64,000 nucleotides of DNA from JBEIFW01 sp046081125. GTDB lineage: Bacteria > Actinomycetota > Acidimicrobiia > Acidimicrobiales > Ilumatobacteraceae. A model generated the notes under the pieces. That model saw nothing but the letters and a program-made list of their open reading frames with translations. It was not told the origin of the DNA and did not search any database. Positions 40,031 to 48,346 of this stretch are shown here, one piece after another. The DNA is taken from positions 13,545-77,544 of the forward strand of contig JBJTVH010000054.1 in the NCBI GenBank assembly GCA_046081125.1, in the 5' to 3' direction. The position numbers and the translations under genes were made by a program. Position 1 is the first letter of the stretch, and each line of letters opens with the position of its first letter.

Positions 40031-41017
40031 ATGGAGCTGAACGGACCGGTCACGATCCTGGTCACGCTGGGCCTCACCCTGCCGTCGATCTCCGACGAGG
40101 AGATCGCCTCGATCCAGGCCGCGGCACCGCCCGGGTCGACGGTGCGCGTTGCGCCGTCGCTCCGGGATGCCTTCGGACAGGCCGCCGACGTCGACGTGAT
40201 CCTGGGCTTCATCCCCGAGAAGCTCTTCGACGCAACCCCAAAGCTGCGCTGGGTCCATGCCATCGCTTCGGGGATGGACGCCTTCTGCTACCCGAAGATG
40301 GTCGACAGCGACGTCGTGCTCACCGGGGAGAAGGGACTCGTGGGCGGTCACCTGGCCGACACCGGGTTCGGGTTGCTGCTTGCGCTCACCCGCCAGATCC
40401 ACACGGCCATCACGCTCGGGCCGGACGGCTGGAACCATCGCGAGGCCATGCGGGCCAAGGAGATCGAGCTCGAAGGCATGACGATGGGGATCGTCGGGTT
40501 CGGCGGTACCGGCCGCGCGATGGCGCGCCGCGCCGTCGCGTTCGGGATGGACGTCATCGCCGTCGACCCGATGCCCGTGCCCGCCTCCGACGGCGTTGCC
40601 GACGTGTGGCCGCTGCTCAAGCTCGGCCTGCTGCTCGAGCAGTCCGACGTCGTCGCCGTCTGCTGCCCGCTCACCGACGACACCCGGGGACTGTTCAATG
40701 CCGCAGCCTTCGGGCGCATGCGGGACAACAGCTATCTGGTGAACGTCACCCGGGGCGAGATCGTCGACGGCGACTCGCTGGTCGCCGCCCTGCGATCCGG
40801 GCCGCTCGCAGGCGCTGCGCTCGACGTGGCGCCGATCGAACCGCTTCCCGCCGATCATCCCCTCTGGACGTTGCCGAACGTGGTGATGACCCCGCACACC
40901 GCCGGTGCCAGCCAACTGCGCGGCCGGCGAAACATCGATCGCTTCTGCGAGAACCTCCGCCGGGCCCAGCACGGCGGCGAACTTCTCGGCGTCGTCGACA
41001 AGCACCTGGGGTTCTGA
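40031..41017 (+). CDS. D-isomer-specific 2-hydroxyacid dehydrogenase
   Basis: This 328-residue protein has the nucleotide-binding region GIVGFGGTGRAMARRAVAFGMDVIAVD, and the catalytic Arg in NVTRGEIVD, Glu in APIEPLP, and His in MTPHTAG. These are the usual R-E-H set of phosphoglycerate-dehydrogenase-like enzymes, which reduce 2-oxoacids with NAD(P)H. AGGAG is 5 bases before ATG 40031. It is followed 45 bases later by an amidohydrolase and then Fur. The substrate is not evident. Confidence 0.92.
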   Translation: MELNGPVTILVTLGLTLPSISDEEIASIQAAAPPGSTVRVAPSLRDAFGQAADVDVILGFIPEKLFDATPKLRWVHAIASGMDAFCYPKMVDSDVVLTGEKGLVGGHLADTGFGLLLALTRQIHTAITLGPDGWNHREAMRAKEIELEGMTMGIVGFGGTGRAMARRAVAFGMDVIAVDPMPVPASDGVADVWPLLKLGLLLEQSDVVAVCCPLTDDTRGLFNAAAFGRMRDNSYLVNVTRGEIVDGDSLVAALRSGPLAGAALDVAPIEPLPADHPLWTLPNVVMTPHTAGASQLRGRRNIDRFCENLRRAQHGGELLGVVDKHLGF

Positions 41018-41062
41018 GGCTGCGTGCCCCGGACCCCGCCAACGAGCACAACTGGAGGGACC

Positions 41063-42193
41063 ATGCGGTACTACTCGTGCGACTCCCACGTCGTGGAGCC
41101 GGCGTCGGTGTTCGAGGGGTTCGAGGAGGCCTTCGGATCGCGCGCGCCGCGCATCGACCGGGTCCCCGGACGCGGGGAGTTCCTCGTGCTGCCAAAAGCC
41201 GGACGCATCCCGGTCGGGCGGCTCGGCATCGCCGGCAACCGCCTCGACGATCCGGCCACCGAGGCGCGCATCGCCCGCGGGTACGCCGGGCTCAACCCCG
41301 GGGTGCTCGATCCGCACGCCCGGCTCGATGAGCAACGCGTCGACGGCATCGTCGGCGAGGTGATGTACCCGAGCCTGAACATGTTCTCGTTCGCCGGCCT
41401 CGACGTCGACGTCGCCACCGCGGTGTTCGCCAAGCACAACGACTACATCGTCGACTACTGCACCCCGGCCCCCGAGCGCCTCGTCGGTATCGGCTGCCTT
41501 CCGATCCCCGACGTCGACGCCGCCGTCGCCGAACTCGAGCGCGCTTCGGGCCGCGGGGTGCGCGGCTTCATGGTCCCCACGCACGTCGACCCGGCCCGGC
41601 CCTGGTGCCACCCGGACTACGACCGGTTCTGGGCCGCCGTACAGGACGCCCGGGCCCCGTTGACGATGCACATCTTCACCGGCACCGACTGGCTCACCGG
41701 CCTGCCCGAGCACTGGGGTGCGCCCGGCACGAGCATCAAGGGCTACACGCTTGCGCACACCTCGGCCTGCAACACGCTCATCGATCTGATCTGCGGCGGC
41801 GTGTTCGAACGGTTCCCGGGCGTGCGCGTGGTGATCGCCGAATTCGAGACCGGCTGGGTCTCGCACTTCCTTCGGCGGCTCGACCACGCGATCTACCGCA
41901 CCCCGAAGCTCGCGGTCGACTACCTGACGATGAAGCCCAGCGAGTACTTCCGCCGGAACGTCACCATCACCTTCGAAGACGACCTCGACGGGATCCTGAC
42001 CCGGGACGGCATCGGCGTGGACAGCCTGGCGTGGGGCAACGACTACCCGCATCACGACTCGATCTGGCCGCACTCGATGGCGGTGCTCGACAAGACCATG
42101 GCGTCGTGCACCCGGGAGGAACTCGAGCGGATCTGCTTCGCGAACGCGGTCGCCCTGTACGGCATCGACGCGACGAAGCTCCCTGCGGCCTGA
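41063..42193 (+). CDS. Amidohydrolase-2-family metal-dependent hydrolase/decarboxylase
   Basis: This 376-residue protein belongs to the aminocarboxymuconate-semialdehyde-decarboxylase-like branch. The N-terminus MRYYSCDSHVVEP gives the D-x-H metal pair; later MYPSLNMFSF, LVGIGCLPIPDVDAAVAELERA, a histidine in VPTHVD, HTSACNTLIDLICGGVFERFPGVRVVIAEFE, and GNDYPHHDSIWP with the terminal Asp are family marks. It probably decarboxylates or hydrolyses a ring-cleavage product. GGAGGG stands a few bases before ATG 41063. It lies between the hydroxyacid dehydrogenase and the fur-like gene. Confidence 0.88.
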   Translation: MRYYSCDSHVVEPASVFEGFEEAFGSRAPRIDRVPGRGEFLVLPKAGRIPVGRLGIAGNRLDDPATEARIARGYAGLNPGVLDPHARLDEQRVDGIVGEVMYPSLNMFSFAGLDVDVATAVFAKHNDYIVDYCTPAPERLVGIGCLPIPDVDAAVAELERASGRGVRGFMVPTHVDPARPWCHPDYDRFWAAVQDARAPLTMHIFTGTDWLTGLPEHWGAPGTSIKGYTLAHTSACNTLIDLICGGVFERFPGVRVVIAEFETGWVSHFLRRLDHAIYRTPKLAVDYLTMKPSEYFRRNVTITFEDDLDGILTRDGIGVDSLAWGNDYPHHDSIWPHSMAVLDKTMASCTREELERICFANAVALYGIDATKLPAA

Positions 42194-42212
42194 TCCGGGG
42201 GGCGCCCGCCCG

Positions 42213-42225
42213 TAACCTGGTTCCG
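42213..42225 (+). promoter_or_regulatory. Leaderless promoter (-10 box TAACCT) of the fur-like gene
   Basis: TAACCT at 42213-42218 is followed by 6 bases and GTG 42225. There is no ribosome site. Confidence 0.5.
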
Positions 42226-42665
42226 TGGACGATCTCGACGGGCTGGCGTCGGCCCGGCTGGCGGCCCAGGGGCAGCGCTTCACCGACAGCCGACGAGCGT
42301 TGCTCCGGCTCCTCGCCGACGCCGGGCAGCCGCTCACGCTCCCCGACATCCTCGACCGACGCCGCGACCTCGCCCAGAGTTCGGTGTACCGGAACCTCGC
42401 CGTGCTCGAGCACTGCGGTCTCGTCCAGCGGATCGTCACCAACGACGAGTGGGCCCGGTACGAACTCGCCGAGGACCTCTCCGAGCACCATCACCACCTG
42501 ATCTGCTCGGGTTGCGGCACGGTGCGCGACGTCGCCGTGTCGGCGTCGCTCGAGCAGGAGATCCACCGGGCGCTCACGGCGGCGGCCGCCGCCGCGGGTT
42601 TCGTCGCCCAGTACCACCGCCTCGACCTGGTCGGGTTGTGTGCGGTGTGCGCGGCGCCGGCCTGA
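42225..42665 (+). CDS. Fur-family metalloregulator
   Basis: This 146-residue protein has an N-terminal winged helix (RFTDSRRALLRLLADAGQPLTLPDIL, then the recognition helix QSSVYRNLAVLEHCGLV), the central EHHHHLICSGCGTVRDV, and C-terminal CAVC. The two CxxC pairs form the structural zinc site and the HHHH cluster contributes to the sensory site. The group could sense zinc or iron; a Zur-like assignment is possible because of the position of the histidines, but I cannot settle it. GTG 42225 is at a predicted leaderless transcription start. Confidence 0.9.
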   Translation: MDDLDGLASARLAAQGQRFTDSRRALLRLLADAGQPLTLPDILDRRRDLAQSSVYRNLAVLEHCGLVQRIVTNDEWARYELAEDLSEHHHHLICSGCGTVRDVAVSASLEQEIHRALTAAAAAAGFVAQYHRLDLVGLCAVCAAPA

Positions 42666-42729
42666 CCCGGCACCGCCGCACCCGGTTCGGCGTACGCTGC
42701 GCCCGTTTGCCAGACCAGTGGAGGCGGCG

Positions 42730-43665
42730 ATGCGCGTCGTGGGCGTGGACGAGTTCGGTGGGCCCGAGGCCCTGAAGGTCTTCGAGGTTCCCGAGCCGCA
42801 CGCCGGCCCCGGCGAGGTGCGGCTCCGGGTGCACGCGGCGACGGTCAACCCCACGGACACCTACACGCGCAACGGGGCCCGCGCCGCGATGCTCACGTCC
42901 GCGCCGCCGCCCTACGTGCCCGGCATGGACGCAGCCGGCGTCGTCGACGAGGTCGGCCCGGGCACGTCCGGGCTCGCCGTCGGCGATCGCGTCATGGCCA
43001 TCGTCATCCCCAACGGCGGTCACGGCGCCTACAGCGAACATCTCGTGCTGCCGGCCGAGTCGGTGGTCCGCATGCCTGCGGGAACCGGCTTCGCCGAGGC
43101 GAGCACGCTGCCGATGAACGGCCTCACCGCACGGCTGAGCCTCGACCAGCTTGCGCTCATCCCTGGGCAAACGCTCGCCGTCACGGGGGCGGCCGGCTGC
43201 TACGGCGGGTACGTCGTGCAGCTGGCCAAGGCCGACGGGCTCCGGGTGATCGCGGACGCCAGCGAAGCCGACGAGGACCTCGTGCGCTCGCTGGGTGCCG
43301 ACGTCGTCGTGCGTCGGGGGCCGGACGTTGCGTCACGGATCCTGGCCGCAGGTCCGGGCGGGGTCGACGCCCTTGCGGACGGCTCGGTGCAGAACGAGCA
43401 GGTGTACGACGCCATCCGGGACGGAGGCGGCATGGCCACCGTGCGCGGGTTCCAGGGGCCAGCGCCACGTGGGATCACGCTGCACCAAACCTGGGTGCGC
43501 GACTACTGGAAGGCCAACGACAAGCTCGACCGGCTCCGCGAGCAGGTCGAGGCGGGTGCGGTCACGCTACGCGTCGCCCGCACCTTCCCCGCCGCAGATG
43601 CCGCGGAGGCCCACCGGTTGCTGCAGGCCGGCGGCACCCGCGGCCGACTCGTCATCGAGTTCTGA
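42730..43665 (+). CDS. Zinc-free MDR quinone oxidoreductase-like protein
   Basis: This 311-residue medium-chain dehydrogenase has VDEFGGPEALKVFEVPEPHAGPGEV, a typical NADPH:quinone-reductase start, then VNPTDTYTRNG, PGMDAAGVVDEVG, VTGAAGCYGGYVVQLAKADGLRVIADAS (the NADPH-binding turn), and a C-terminal GRLVIEF. It lacks the catalytic and structural zinc ligands of alcohol dehydrogenases. Its ATG at 42730 has GGAGG 5 bases upstream. The 3' end overlaps the convergent ABM gene by 14 bases. Reduces quinones or activated alkenes; substrate unknown. Confidence 0.88.
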   Translation: MRVVGVDEFGGPEALKVFEVPEPHAGPGEVRLRVHAATVNPTDTYTRNGARAAMLTSAPPPYVPGMDAAGVVDEVGPGTSGLAVGDRVMAIVIPNGGHGAYSEHLVLPAESVVRMPAGTGFAEASTLPMNGLTARLSLDQLALIPGQTLAVTGAAGCYGGYVVQLAKADGLRVIADASEADEDLVRSLGADVVVRRGPDVASRILAAGPGGVDALADGSVQNEQVYDAIRDGGGMATVRGFQGPAPRGITLHQTWVRDYWKANDKLDRLREQVEAGAVTLRVARTFPAADAAEAHRLLQAGGTRGRLVIEF

Positions 43666-44062
43666 GCGGCGCCCACCAGCCGGCCACCTCGGGAGCGAAT
43701 CGCTTCGAGTACGCCTGCATGAGTTCGGATGCGTCGGCCGGCATCTCCTGATGCTCGGTCGGCATCAGCGGTGACGCCGACCCGATGGGGTCCACCCACT
43801 CGAGGCGGAGCCCGGCGAGCACCTCACCGAGCGCCGGCGACGCGCTCTCGTGGTGATCGCTCGTCTGGTGCTCCATGAAGCCGACGAAATCGTCGAAACT
43901 CAGCAGCGTGTAGTAGGTGCCCGGGTCCGCCCCTCGCCAGTACTCGTACCGGCGGACGTTGGCCTCGTGCTCGTGCGTCGAGCGGTACAGCTCGGTGGCG
44001 ATCTCCTCGAACCGAGCCTCGGAGCCGGGCTTCACACGGAGATGGGCAAGGATCGTGGCCAT
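43652..44062 (-). CDS. Antibiotic-biosynthesis-monooxygenase (ABM)-domain protein
   Basis: In this 136-residue protein residues 1-70 match the ferredoxin-like dimeric ABM fold: MATILAHLRVKPGSEARFEEIATELYRSTHEHEANVRRYEYW, then YYTLLSFDDFVGFMEHQTSDHHE. The short C-terminal part (about 90-136) is extra. Members are heme-degrading enzymes or small quinone-forming monooxygenases, or have no known role. TACCGT lies 6 bases before the ATG, a leaderless arrangement. It is transcribed toward the MDR gene, whose end it overlaps, and lies between the Fur-family and DtxR-family regulators. Confidence 0.75.
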   Translation of the reverse strand: MATILAHLRVKPGSEARFEEIATELYRSTHEHEANVRRYEYWRGADPGTYYTLLSFDDFVGFMEHQTSDHHESASPALGEVLAGLRLEWVDPIGSASPLMPTEHQEMPADASELMQAYSKRFAPEVAGWWAPLRTR

Positions 44063-44074
44063 CGCCCCACGGTA
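44062..44074 (-). promoter_or_regulatory. Leaderless promoter (-10 box TACCGT) of the ABM gene
   Basis: On the minus strand TACCGT (44069-44074) is followed by 6 bases and ATG 44062, with no ribosome site. Confidence 0.5.
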
Positions 44075-44139
44075 GCGACCCGAACGACGCCACTCGGGCG
44101 CCACCCCTCGGACGCAACCCTGCGACCGACGATCCGACG

Positions 44140-44793
44140 TCAGCGGGTCACGAGGATCCGGGCCGACGCGAACGAACCGATGCCGACCCGGACGCCGTCG
44201 ATCTCGACCGTGACCGTCCCGTCCGGTGACGTCGCGGTGACCTGCCCGGACCGCCCCGGCCGGATCGAAGCGTCCTCCAGGAACTCGAGCATCCCGGGGT
44301 CGAGTTCGAGCTCCTCGGGAATGCGGGCGACGGTGAACTCGCCGCCGACCGAGATCACCGCCAGAGGCGTCGCATCAGGAGCTTCATACGTGGATCCGGG
44401 AATCGGGTTGCCGTGTGGGCACGTCGTCGGCTGGCCCAGGACACGGTTCATCGCGACCTCGACGGCGTCGGACATGACGTGTTCCCACTTGCCCGCCTCG
44501 CGGTGCGCATCCGCCCAGGGCAGGCCGAGCACGTCGGTGAGGAACCGCTCCGCCAGCCGGTGCCGGCGCACGACCACCTCGGCGAGTGCACGCCCCTGGT
44601 CGGTGAGCCGGATCGTGCGATCGATCGCCACCAGGCCGTTCAGCTCCATCCGCTTCACCATCTCCGACACCGCCGGCCGAGAAACCCCGAGCCGCTCGGC
44701 GATCCGAGCCTGGATGACGGCGACATCATCCTCCTGGAGCCCGAAGATGCACTCGCAGTACTCCTCGAATGCCGGATGCCACTCCACGCCCAT
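44140..44793 (-). CDS. DtxR/IdeR-family metal-dependent repressor
   Basis: This 217-residue protein has an N-terminal winged helix (AFEEYCECIFGLQEDDVAVIQARIAERLGVSRPAVSEMVKRMELNGLVAIDRTIRLTDQGRALA), a dimerisation/metal-binding region with HRLAERFLTDVLGL, EAGKWEHVMSDAVE and CPHGNPIP, and a C-terminal FeoA/SH3-like domain. It represses iron- or manganese-responsive genes when metal-loaded. The HRLAE...C-P-HG residues are the usual ligand regions. TAGGAT lies 6 bases before ATG 44793: a leaderless transcript. It diverges from the LLM gene. Confidence 0.93.
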   Translation of the reverse strand: MGVEWHPAFEEYCECIFGLQEDDVAVIQARIAERLGVSRPAVSEMVKRMELNGLVAIDRTIRLTDQGRALAEVVVRRHRLAERFLTDVLGLPWADAHREAGKWEHVMSDAVEVAMNRVLGQPTTCPHGNPIPGSTYEAPDATPLAVISVGGEFTVARIPEELELDPGMLEFLEDASIRPGRSGQVTATSPDGTVTVEIDGVRVGIGSFASARILVTR

Positions 44794-44805
44794 CGACCGA
44801 TCCTA
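44793..44805 (-). promoter_or_regulatory. Leaderless promoter (-10 box TAGGAT) of the DtxR-family gene
   Basis: On the minus strand TAGGAT (44800-44805) is followed by 6 bases and ATG 44793. Confidence 0.5.
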
Positions 44806-44910
44806 CCGGCCGACCCGAGCGGCGAGCCGACCGTGCGAGCAACCCACGCAGTGTGCGCCAATTCCGTGTCAACCGTCACCGCTGACCGCACCGCCGAGCC
44901 CACCGCGCTC

Positions 44911-44923
44911 TACCGTCTCGTCG
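44911..44923 (+). promoter_or_regulatory. Leaderless promoter (-10 box TACCGT) of the second LLM gene
   Basis: TACCGT (44911-44916) is followed by 6 bases and GTG 44923. The 129 bases between the two divergent genes also must hold any operator of the DtxR-family protein; I could not recognise a clear palindrome. Confidence 0.5.
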
Positions 44924-45678
44924 TGCCCCGTTTTCGGGTCGGCGTTCAACTCCACCCGCAAGCCACTACCGCCACCGCCCTCCAGGGCGCATGGCAAGCC
45001 GCCGACGGCATCGGCGCGGATTCGATCTGGGTGTGGGATCACTTCTTCCCGCTTTACGGCGACCCCAACGAGAGCCATTTCGAATGCTGGAGCCTGCTCG
45101 CCGCCATGGCGGTGACAACCCGTCGGGCCCGGTTCGGGGCGATGGTGTCCTGCATCGGTTACCGCAACCCCGACCTGCTCACGGACATGGCCCGCACCAT
45201 CGACCATCTCTCGGGTGGCCGGCTCGTGCTGGGGCTCGGCGCCGGCTGGTTCGCGCGCGACTACGAGGCGTACGGCTACGACTTCGGCTCGGCGGGCAGC
45301 CGCCTCGACTCCCTCGAGCAGGGCCTCGAGCGGATCCGTCAACGGATCCCCAAGCTGAACCCGCCGCCGGCGGGCGGGTTGCCCATCCTGATCGGCGGTG
45401 GCGGCGAGCGCCGAACGCTCAAGCTCGTGGCCCAACACGCACAGCTCTGGAACGGGATCGGCGAGCCCGAGGTGCTTCGGCGCAAGAACGCCGTCATTGA
45501 CGCCTGGTGCGAAGAGCTCGGGCGTGACCCGGACGAGATCGAGCGCACGGCGCTGGTGCCACCCGACGCCGAACCCGAGCCCTACCTCGACGCCGGCATC
45601 ACGCACCTGATCGTCATGACCGGTTCCCCGTTCGACCTCGCTCCCGTGCAACGGTTGCTCGACCTCGCCGGGAGCTGA
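44923..45678 (+). CDS. LLM-class (F420/FMN-dependent) oxidoreductase
   Basis: This 251-residue member of the luciferase-like TIM-barrel family has FRVGVQLHPQATTATALQGAW, GADSIWVWDHFFPLYGDPN, the loop RARFGAMVSCIGYRNPDLLTDMARTIDHLSGGRLVLGLGAGWFARDYEAYGYDF, PILIGGGGERRTLKLVAQHAQLWN, and a short C-terminus. Actinobacterial enzymes of this subgroup generally use F420. GTG 44923 fits the leaderless -10 spacing and puts the first strand at the N-terminus. It is divergent from the DtxR-family repressor. Substrate unknown. Confidence 0.87.
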   Translation: MPRFRVGVQLHPQATTATALQGAWQAADGIGADSIWVWDHFFPLYGDPNESHFECWSLLAAMAVTTRRARFGAMVSCIGYRNPDLLTDMARTIDHLSGGRLVLGLGAGWFARDYEAYGYDFGSAGSRLDSLEQGLERIRQRIPKLNPPPAGGLPILIGGGGERRTLKLVAQHAQLWNGIGEPEVLRRKNAVIDAWCEELGRDPDEIERTALVPPDAEPEPYLDAGITHLIVMTGSPFDLAPVQRLLDLAGS

Positions 45679-45726
45679 GTCGACCCGGTTGCGAGCTTCC
45701 GCCGCACGGCGGGCGGCGCACCCCCG

Positions 45727-45996
45727 TTGGCCGTGGACGCCTCCGTCGATCTCGCCTATCGGGCGCAACTCGTCCGCTTGCTGGCACGTCGGATCGATCA
45801 GTCGCTGGTGCGGAAGGTCCCGCTGCTCGTCGGCGACGACACGTGGCGAGGCCCGCTGGCGGTGACCGTGCAGGATCGCCTCTTCGATGTCCAGGTCCGC
45901 CTCGATCACACCCTCGGCCAGCTCTATGACGTGGCCCGATCCCTCGAAGCCGCAGCTGCGGCCGCAGCCGTTCGGGAAGCGGGCGGCATCCGGTGA
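45727..45996 (+). CDS. WXG100-like (ESAT-6-like) small helical protein
   Basis: This 89-residue all-helical protein has a W-x-G turn in the middle (DDTWRGPLA), between helix 1 (VDLAYRAQLVRLLARRIDQ) and helix 2 (VQDRLFDVQVRLDHTLGQLYDVARSLEAA). This helix-WxG-helix layout and length are those of ESX/type VII secretion substrates and related antitoxin-like pairs. The start codon could be TTG 45727 or GTG 45733 and neither has a strong ribosome site. The stop overlaps the next gene as GTGA. No ESX ATPase or secretion core gene is in this window. Confidence 0.6.
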   Translation: MAVDASVDLAYRAQLVRLLARRIDQSLVRKVPLLVGDDTWRGPLAVTVQDRLFDVQVRLDHTLGQLYDVARSLEAAAAAAAVREAGGIR

Positions 45997-47741
45997 CCAC
46001 CGGCTTCCTCGGGTTCGATCCGGAGCGGCTCGACGCGCTGTTGCGCCTGCTCGACAACGTCGGTGTCGAGGCGGAGCGTTGGCGCAGCATCGAACCGGCC
46101 GGGGAGATCGCAGTGGGGCACCTGCGCACCGGCATCGCCAACCTGCTCGAGCTGCGCCGAGACATCCGCCGGGTCCTGAGGAGCGGGGTTCTCGAGCGGA
46201 CCTTTCCCGTGGCGCTGCTCGCACCCGTTCCGGGCCTTGCCCTCCCCCGGCGCTGGCAGGTCGCCACGATGGCGCCCCGTACGCCGAGCGACCTCGTGGC
46301 GCGCGCCGAGATCCTCCTCGTCGAGATCCTCGCTCGCCTCTCCCCGGCGGGGCTCCGCAGCTCGTGGCAGGACCTGGTCGAGCCCCTCCGATCGATCGCG
46401 GCGGGCAACGACGACGCCGCCACCGCCGTGATCGGCGGCCTGGGACCCGACGGCCTCGCCTTCCTGCTGGAGCGGCTCCACACCGCCGATCTCCCGGGTG
46501 CGGAGCTCCTGCCCGATGGGGGGACCCGGGCGGTGGCGCACGCCGTCGCCGTGCTGCTCGGCCGCCACCTGTCCCGGACCGGCACCGACGCGGCACCCTG
46601 GGATGCCGCATTGGCGGCGCTTCCTGGGCATGTAATCGCCCGGGTCGTGTCCTCGGCGGAGCTCCCCGACACCACGCTTGCTCGGCTCACCCGCACGCTG
46701 TTCGAACGTCCAGCGGCGACGGGAGCCGTGATCGGAGGGGAGGGGCCCACGGACATCGACCGTACGGCCGAAGCCCTCTCCCGACGACCGGCAGCGGCGC
46801 GAGCAGTTCTTGGCTCCCTCGACACCGCTGCGCGCTGGCGACTCCTCGCCGAGCCAACCCACGGGGGTATCCCGGCGCTCCTTCGCACGCTCGCCGACCG
46901 GGGACCTTCCGCCGCGCCCGCAGCCGCCCGCGCCCTGCCGCTGTGGATCGACACGGTACGAGCGGCGCCCGAGGCCCCCCGGGAGGACAACCGCGCCGCC
47001 CTCGGCGACGTGTTCGGAGCATGGATCGACGAGCTGGTCGGGTCCACCATCGGGGTCGGGAGCTGGCCGGCGCGATCGAGCGCCGAGCTCCACGAAGCGC
47101 TGTCGCTCGTTGCCCGGTCGGCCAAGGGCGCAAACGCGCTCACCGCTTGGCTGACGGCGATCACGCTCGAGGTCGGCCAACGCGGGATCGCCGTCGCCGA
47201 GTCCGTCGCTCCCGAATGGGCTTCGGCTCTGCGGCTCGCCGGCCTTGCCGCCGAGCACGTCACGAGTGCGGTCGTCGCAGGCCGCACCGCCTGGGCAGCG
47301 GCTCGGGCCGAGGAGCGAGCGACGCTGGTCTGGCTGATCGAGGAGGTCGTCGCGCATCCGATCCATGCGGTCACGGCACCGGCGCGCGCCGTCCCGGGCG
47401 TGTCGATGGCCGTCGGATGGTTGGGTGACCGCAGCGTCGAATGGCTGTCGTCCCGTCTCGCCGGGGGACTCGGTGCTGCCCCGGCCGACGAGCCCGCTCG
47501 CGTCCGTGCCGAGGTGGAGAGCGAACGGGAGGTGGCCCATCTGGTGCTCGTGTCCGTCGTGCTCGCAGCTGCCGGCGCGCCCGCAGCACTGCGCACCGCC
47601 GTGCGTTCGGCGCCCAGCCGGACGGAGGTGGCGGCCATCGCACACCGCTGGCGAGACGATCCGTCGGCGATTCGAGCCCTCGCCGCGCTCGACCACTACC
47701 TGGCCGGCTGGGCGAGTTGCGATCGTCGCATCTGCCGTTGA
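45993..47741 (+). CDS. Large helical protein coupled to the WXG100-like gene (DUF6571-like)
   Basis: The first 40 residues of this 582-residue Ala/Leu-rich protein (TGFLGFDPERLDALLRLLDNVGVEAERW) form a WXG-like helical region. A long helical array follows, with repeated elements such as IGGLGPDGLAFLLERLH, VAHAVAVLLG and LTAWLTAITLEV. The phrase GLGPDGLAFLLERL recalls the DUF6571 proteins encoded beside WXG100 genes in actinobacteria, but I can only compare by memory. There is no signal peptide and no enzyme motif. It is translationally coupled (GTGA) to the small WXG100-like gene. Confidence 0.45.
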   Translation: MTTGFLGFDPERLDALLRLLDNVGVEAERWRSIEPAGEIAVGHLRTGIANLLELRRDIRRVLRSGVLERTFPVALLAPVPGLALPRRWQVATMAPRTPSDLVARAEILLVEILARLSPAGLRSSWQDLVEPLRSIAAGNDDAATAVIGGLGPDGLAFLLERLHTADLPGAELLPDGGTRAVAHAVAVLLGRHLSRTGTDAAPWDAALAALPGHVIARVVSSAELPDTTLARLTRTLFERPAATGAVIGGEGPTDIDRTAEALSRRPAAARAVLGSLDTAARWRLLAEPTHGGIPALLRTLADRGPSAAPAAARALPLWIDTVRAAPEAPREDNRAALGDVFGAWIDELVGSTIGVGSWPARSSAELHEALSLVARSAKGANALTAWLTAITLEVGQRGIAVAESVAPEWASALRLAGLAAEHVTSAVVAGRTAWAAARAEERATLVWLIEEVVAHPIHAVTAPARAVPGVSMAVGWLGDRSVEWLSSRLAGGLGAAPADEPARVRAEVESEREVAHLVLVSVVLAAAGAPAALRTAVRSAPSRTEVAAIAHRWRDDPSAIRALAALDHYLAGWASCDRRICR

Positions 47742-47773
47742 ACCCCCGGGCGCGCGTAATCGACCACCCTGCG

Positions 47774-47786
47774 TACACTCCGGGGG
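47774..47786 (+). promoter_or_regulatory. Leaderless promoter (-10 box TACACT) of the lipoprotein gene
   Basis: TACACT at 47774-47779 is followed by 6 bases and GTG 47786, which fixes the lipoprotein start at the beginning of its signal peptide. Confidence 0.5.
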
Positions 47787-48328
47787 TGCCTCCCCGTGTC
47801 GCGAGCCTTCTCGGCCCCGTGCTGCTCGCCCTCGCCGTGACCGCATGCAGCTCCTCGGGGACTGGCGTCGGGTCCACGACCACGCGCTCGGACCGGCCGG
47901 CGACCACGCTCGGCAGCGGCCCAACGGCGGCGACCGGGCCGACCGACGCGGAGACCGCCAACCCGCTCGGGGATCTCCTGGGTCGGCTGAACGACACCGA
48001 ACGCGCCTGCATCACCCGGGAGTCGGGCGGATCGATCGACGTGGCAGACGCGACGGGATTCGAGAACGTGTTCGCTGCGCTCGTCTCGTGCCGCCCCGCC
48101 GCGATGTTGCAGGACATGGCTGACTCCGCCCAGGCACAGGCCAGCCTCGAACCGAAGCAGGCGACCTGTGCGACGAATGCGATGCTCGACCTGCTGGCGC
48201 GGAACCGTGCACTGATCGCCCGGATGGCGAACGGCGCCAACCTCGGCGAGGAAGTCCGGGTGCAGCTCCTCACCCCCCTGCAAACCTGCGGCCTGTCGGC
48301 GGCACAGATCGAGTCGCTCACCGCCTGA
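47786..48328 (+). CDS. Putative lipoprotein of unknown function
   Basis: This 180-residue protein has a lipoprotein signal, MPPRVASLLGPVLLALAVTACSSS, with the lipobox around AVTAC making C21 the lipid anchor. A Thr/Ser-rich linker of about 35 residues follows, then a soluble helical domain with four cysteines (TERACITRE, LVSCRPA, QATCAT and LQTCGLS) that may pair as disulfides outside the cell. I recognise no family. It lies 44 bases after the WXG100-associated gene and 18 before the asparaginase gene. Confidence 0.6.
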   Translation: MPPRVASLLGPVLLALAVTACSSSGTGVGSTTTRSDRPATTLGSGPTAATGPTDAETANPLGDLLGRLNDTERACITRESGGSIDVADATGFENVFAALVSCRPAAMLQDMADSAQAQASLEPKQATCATNAMLDLLARNRALIARMANGANLGEEVRVQLLTPLQTCGLSAAQIESLTA

Positions 48329-48346
48329 GGTCCGGCGGAGAACCCG

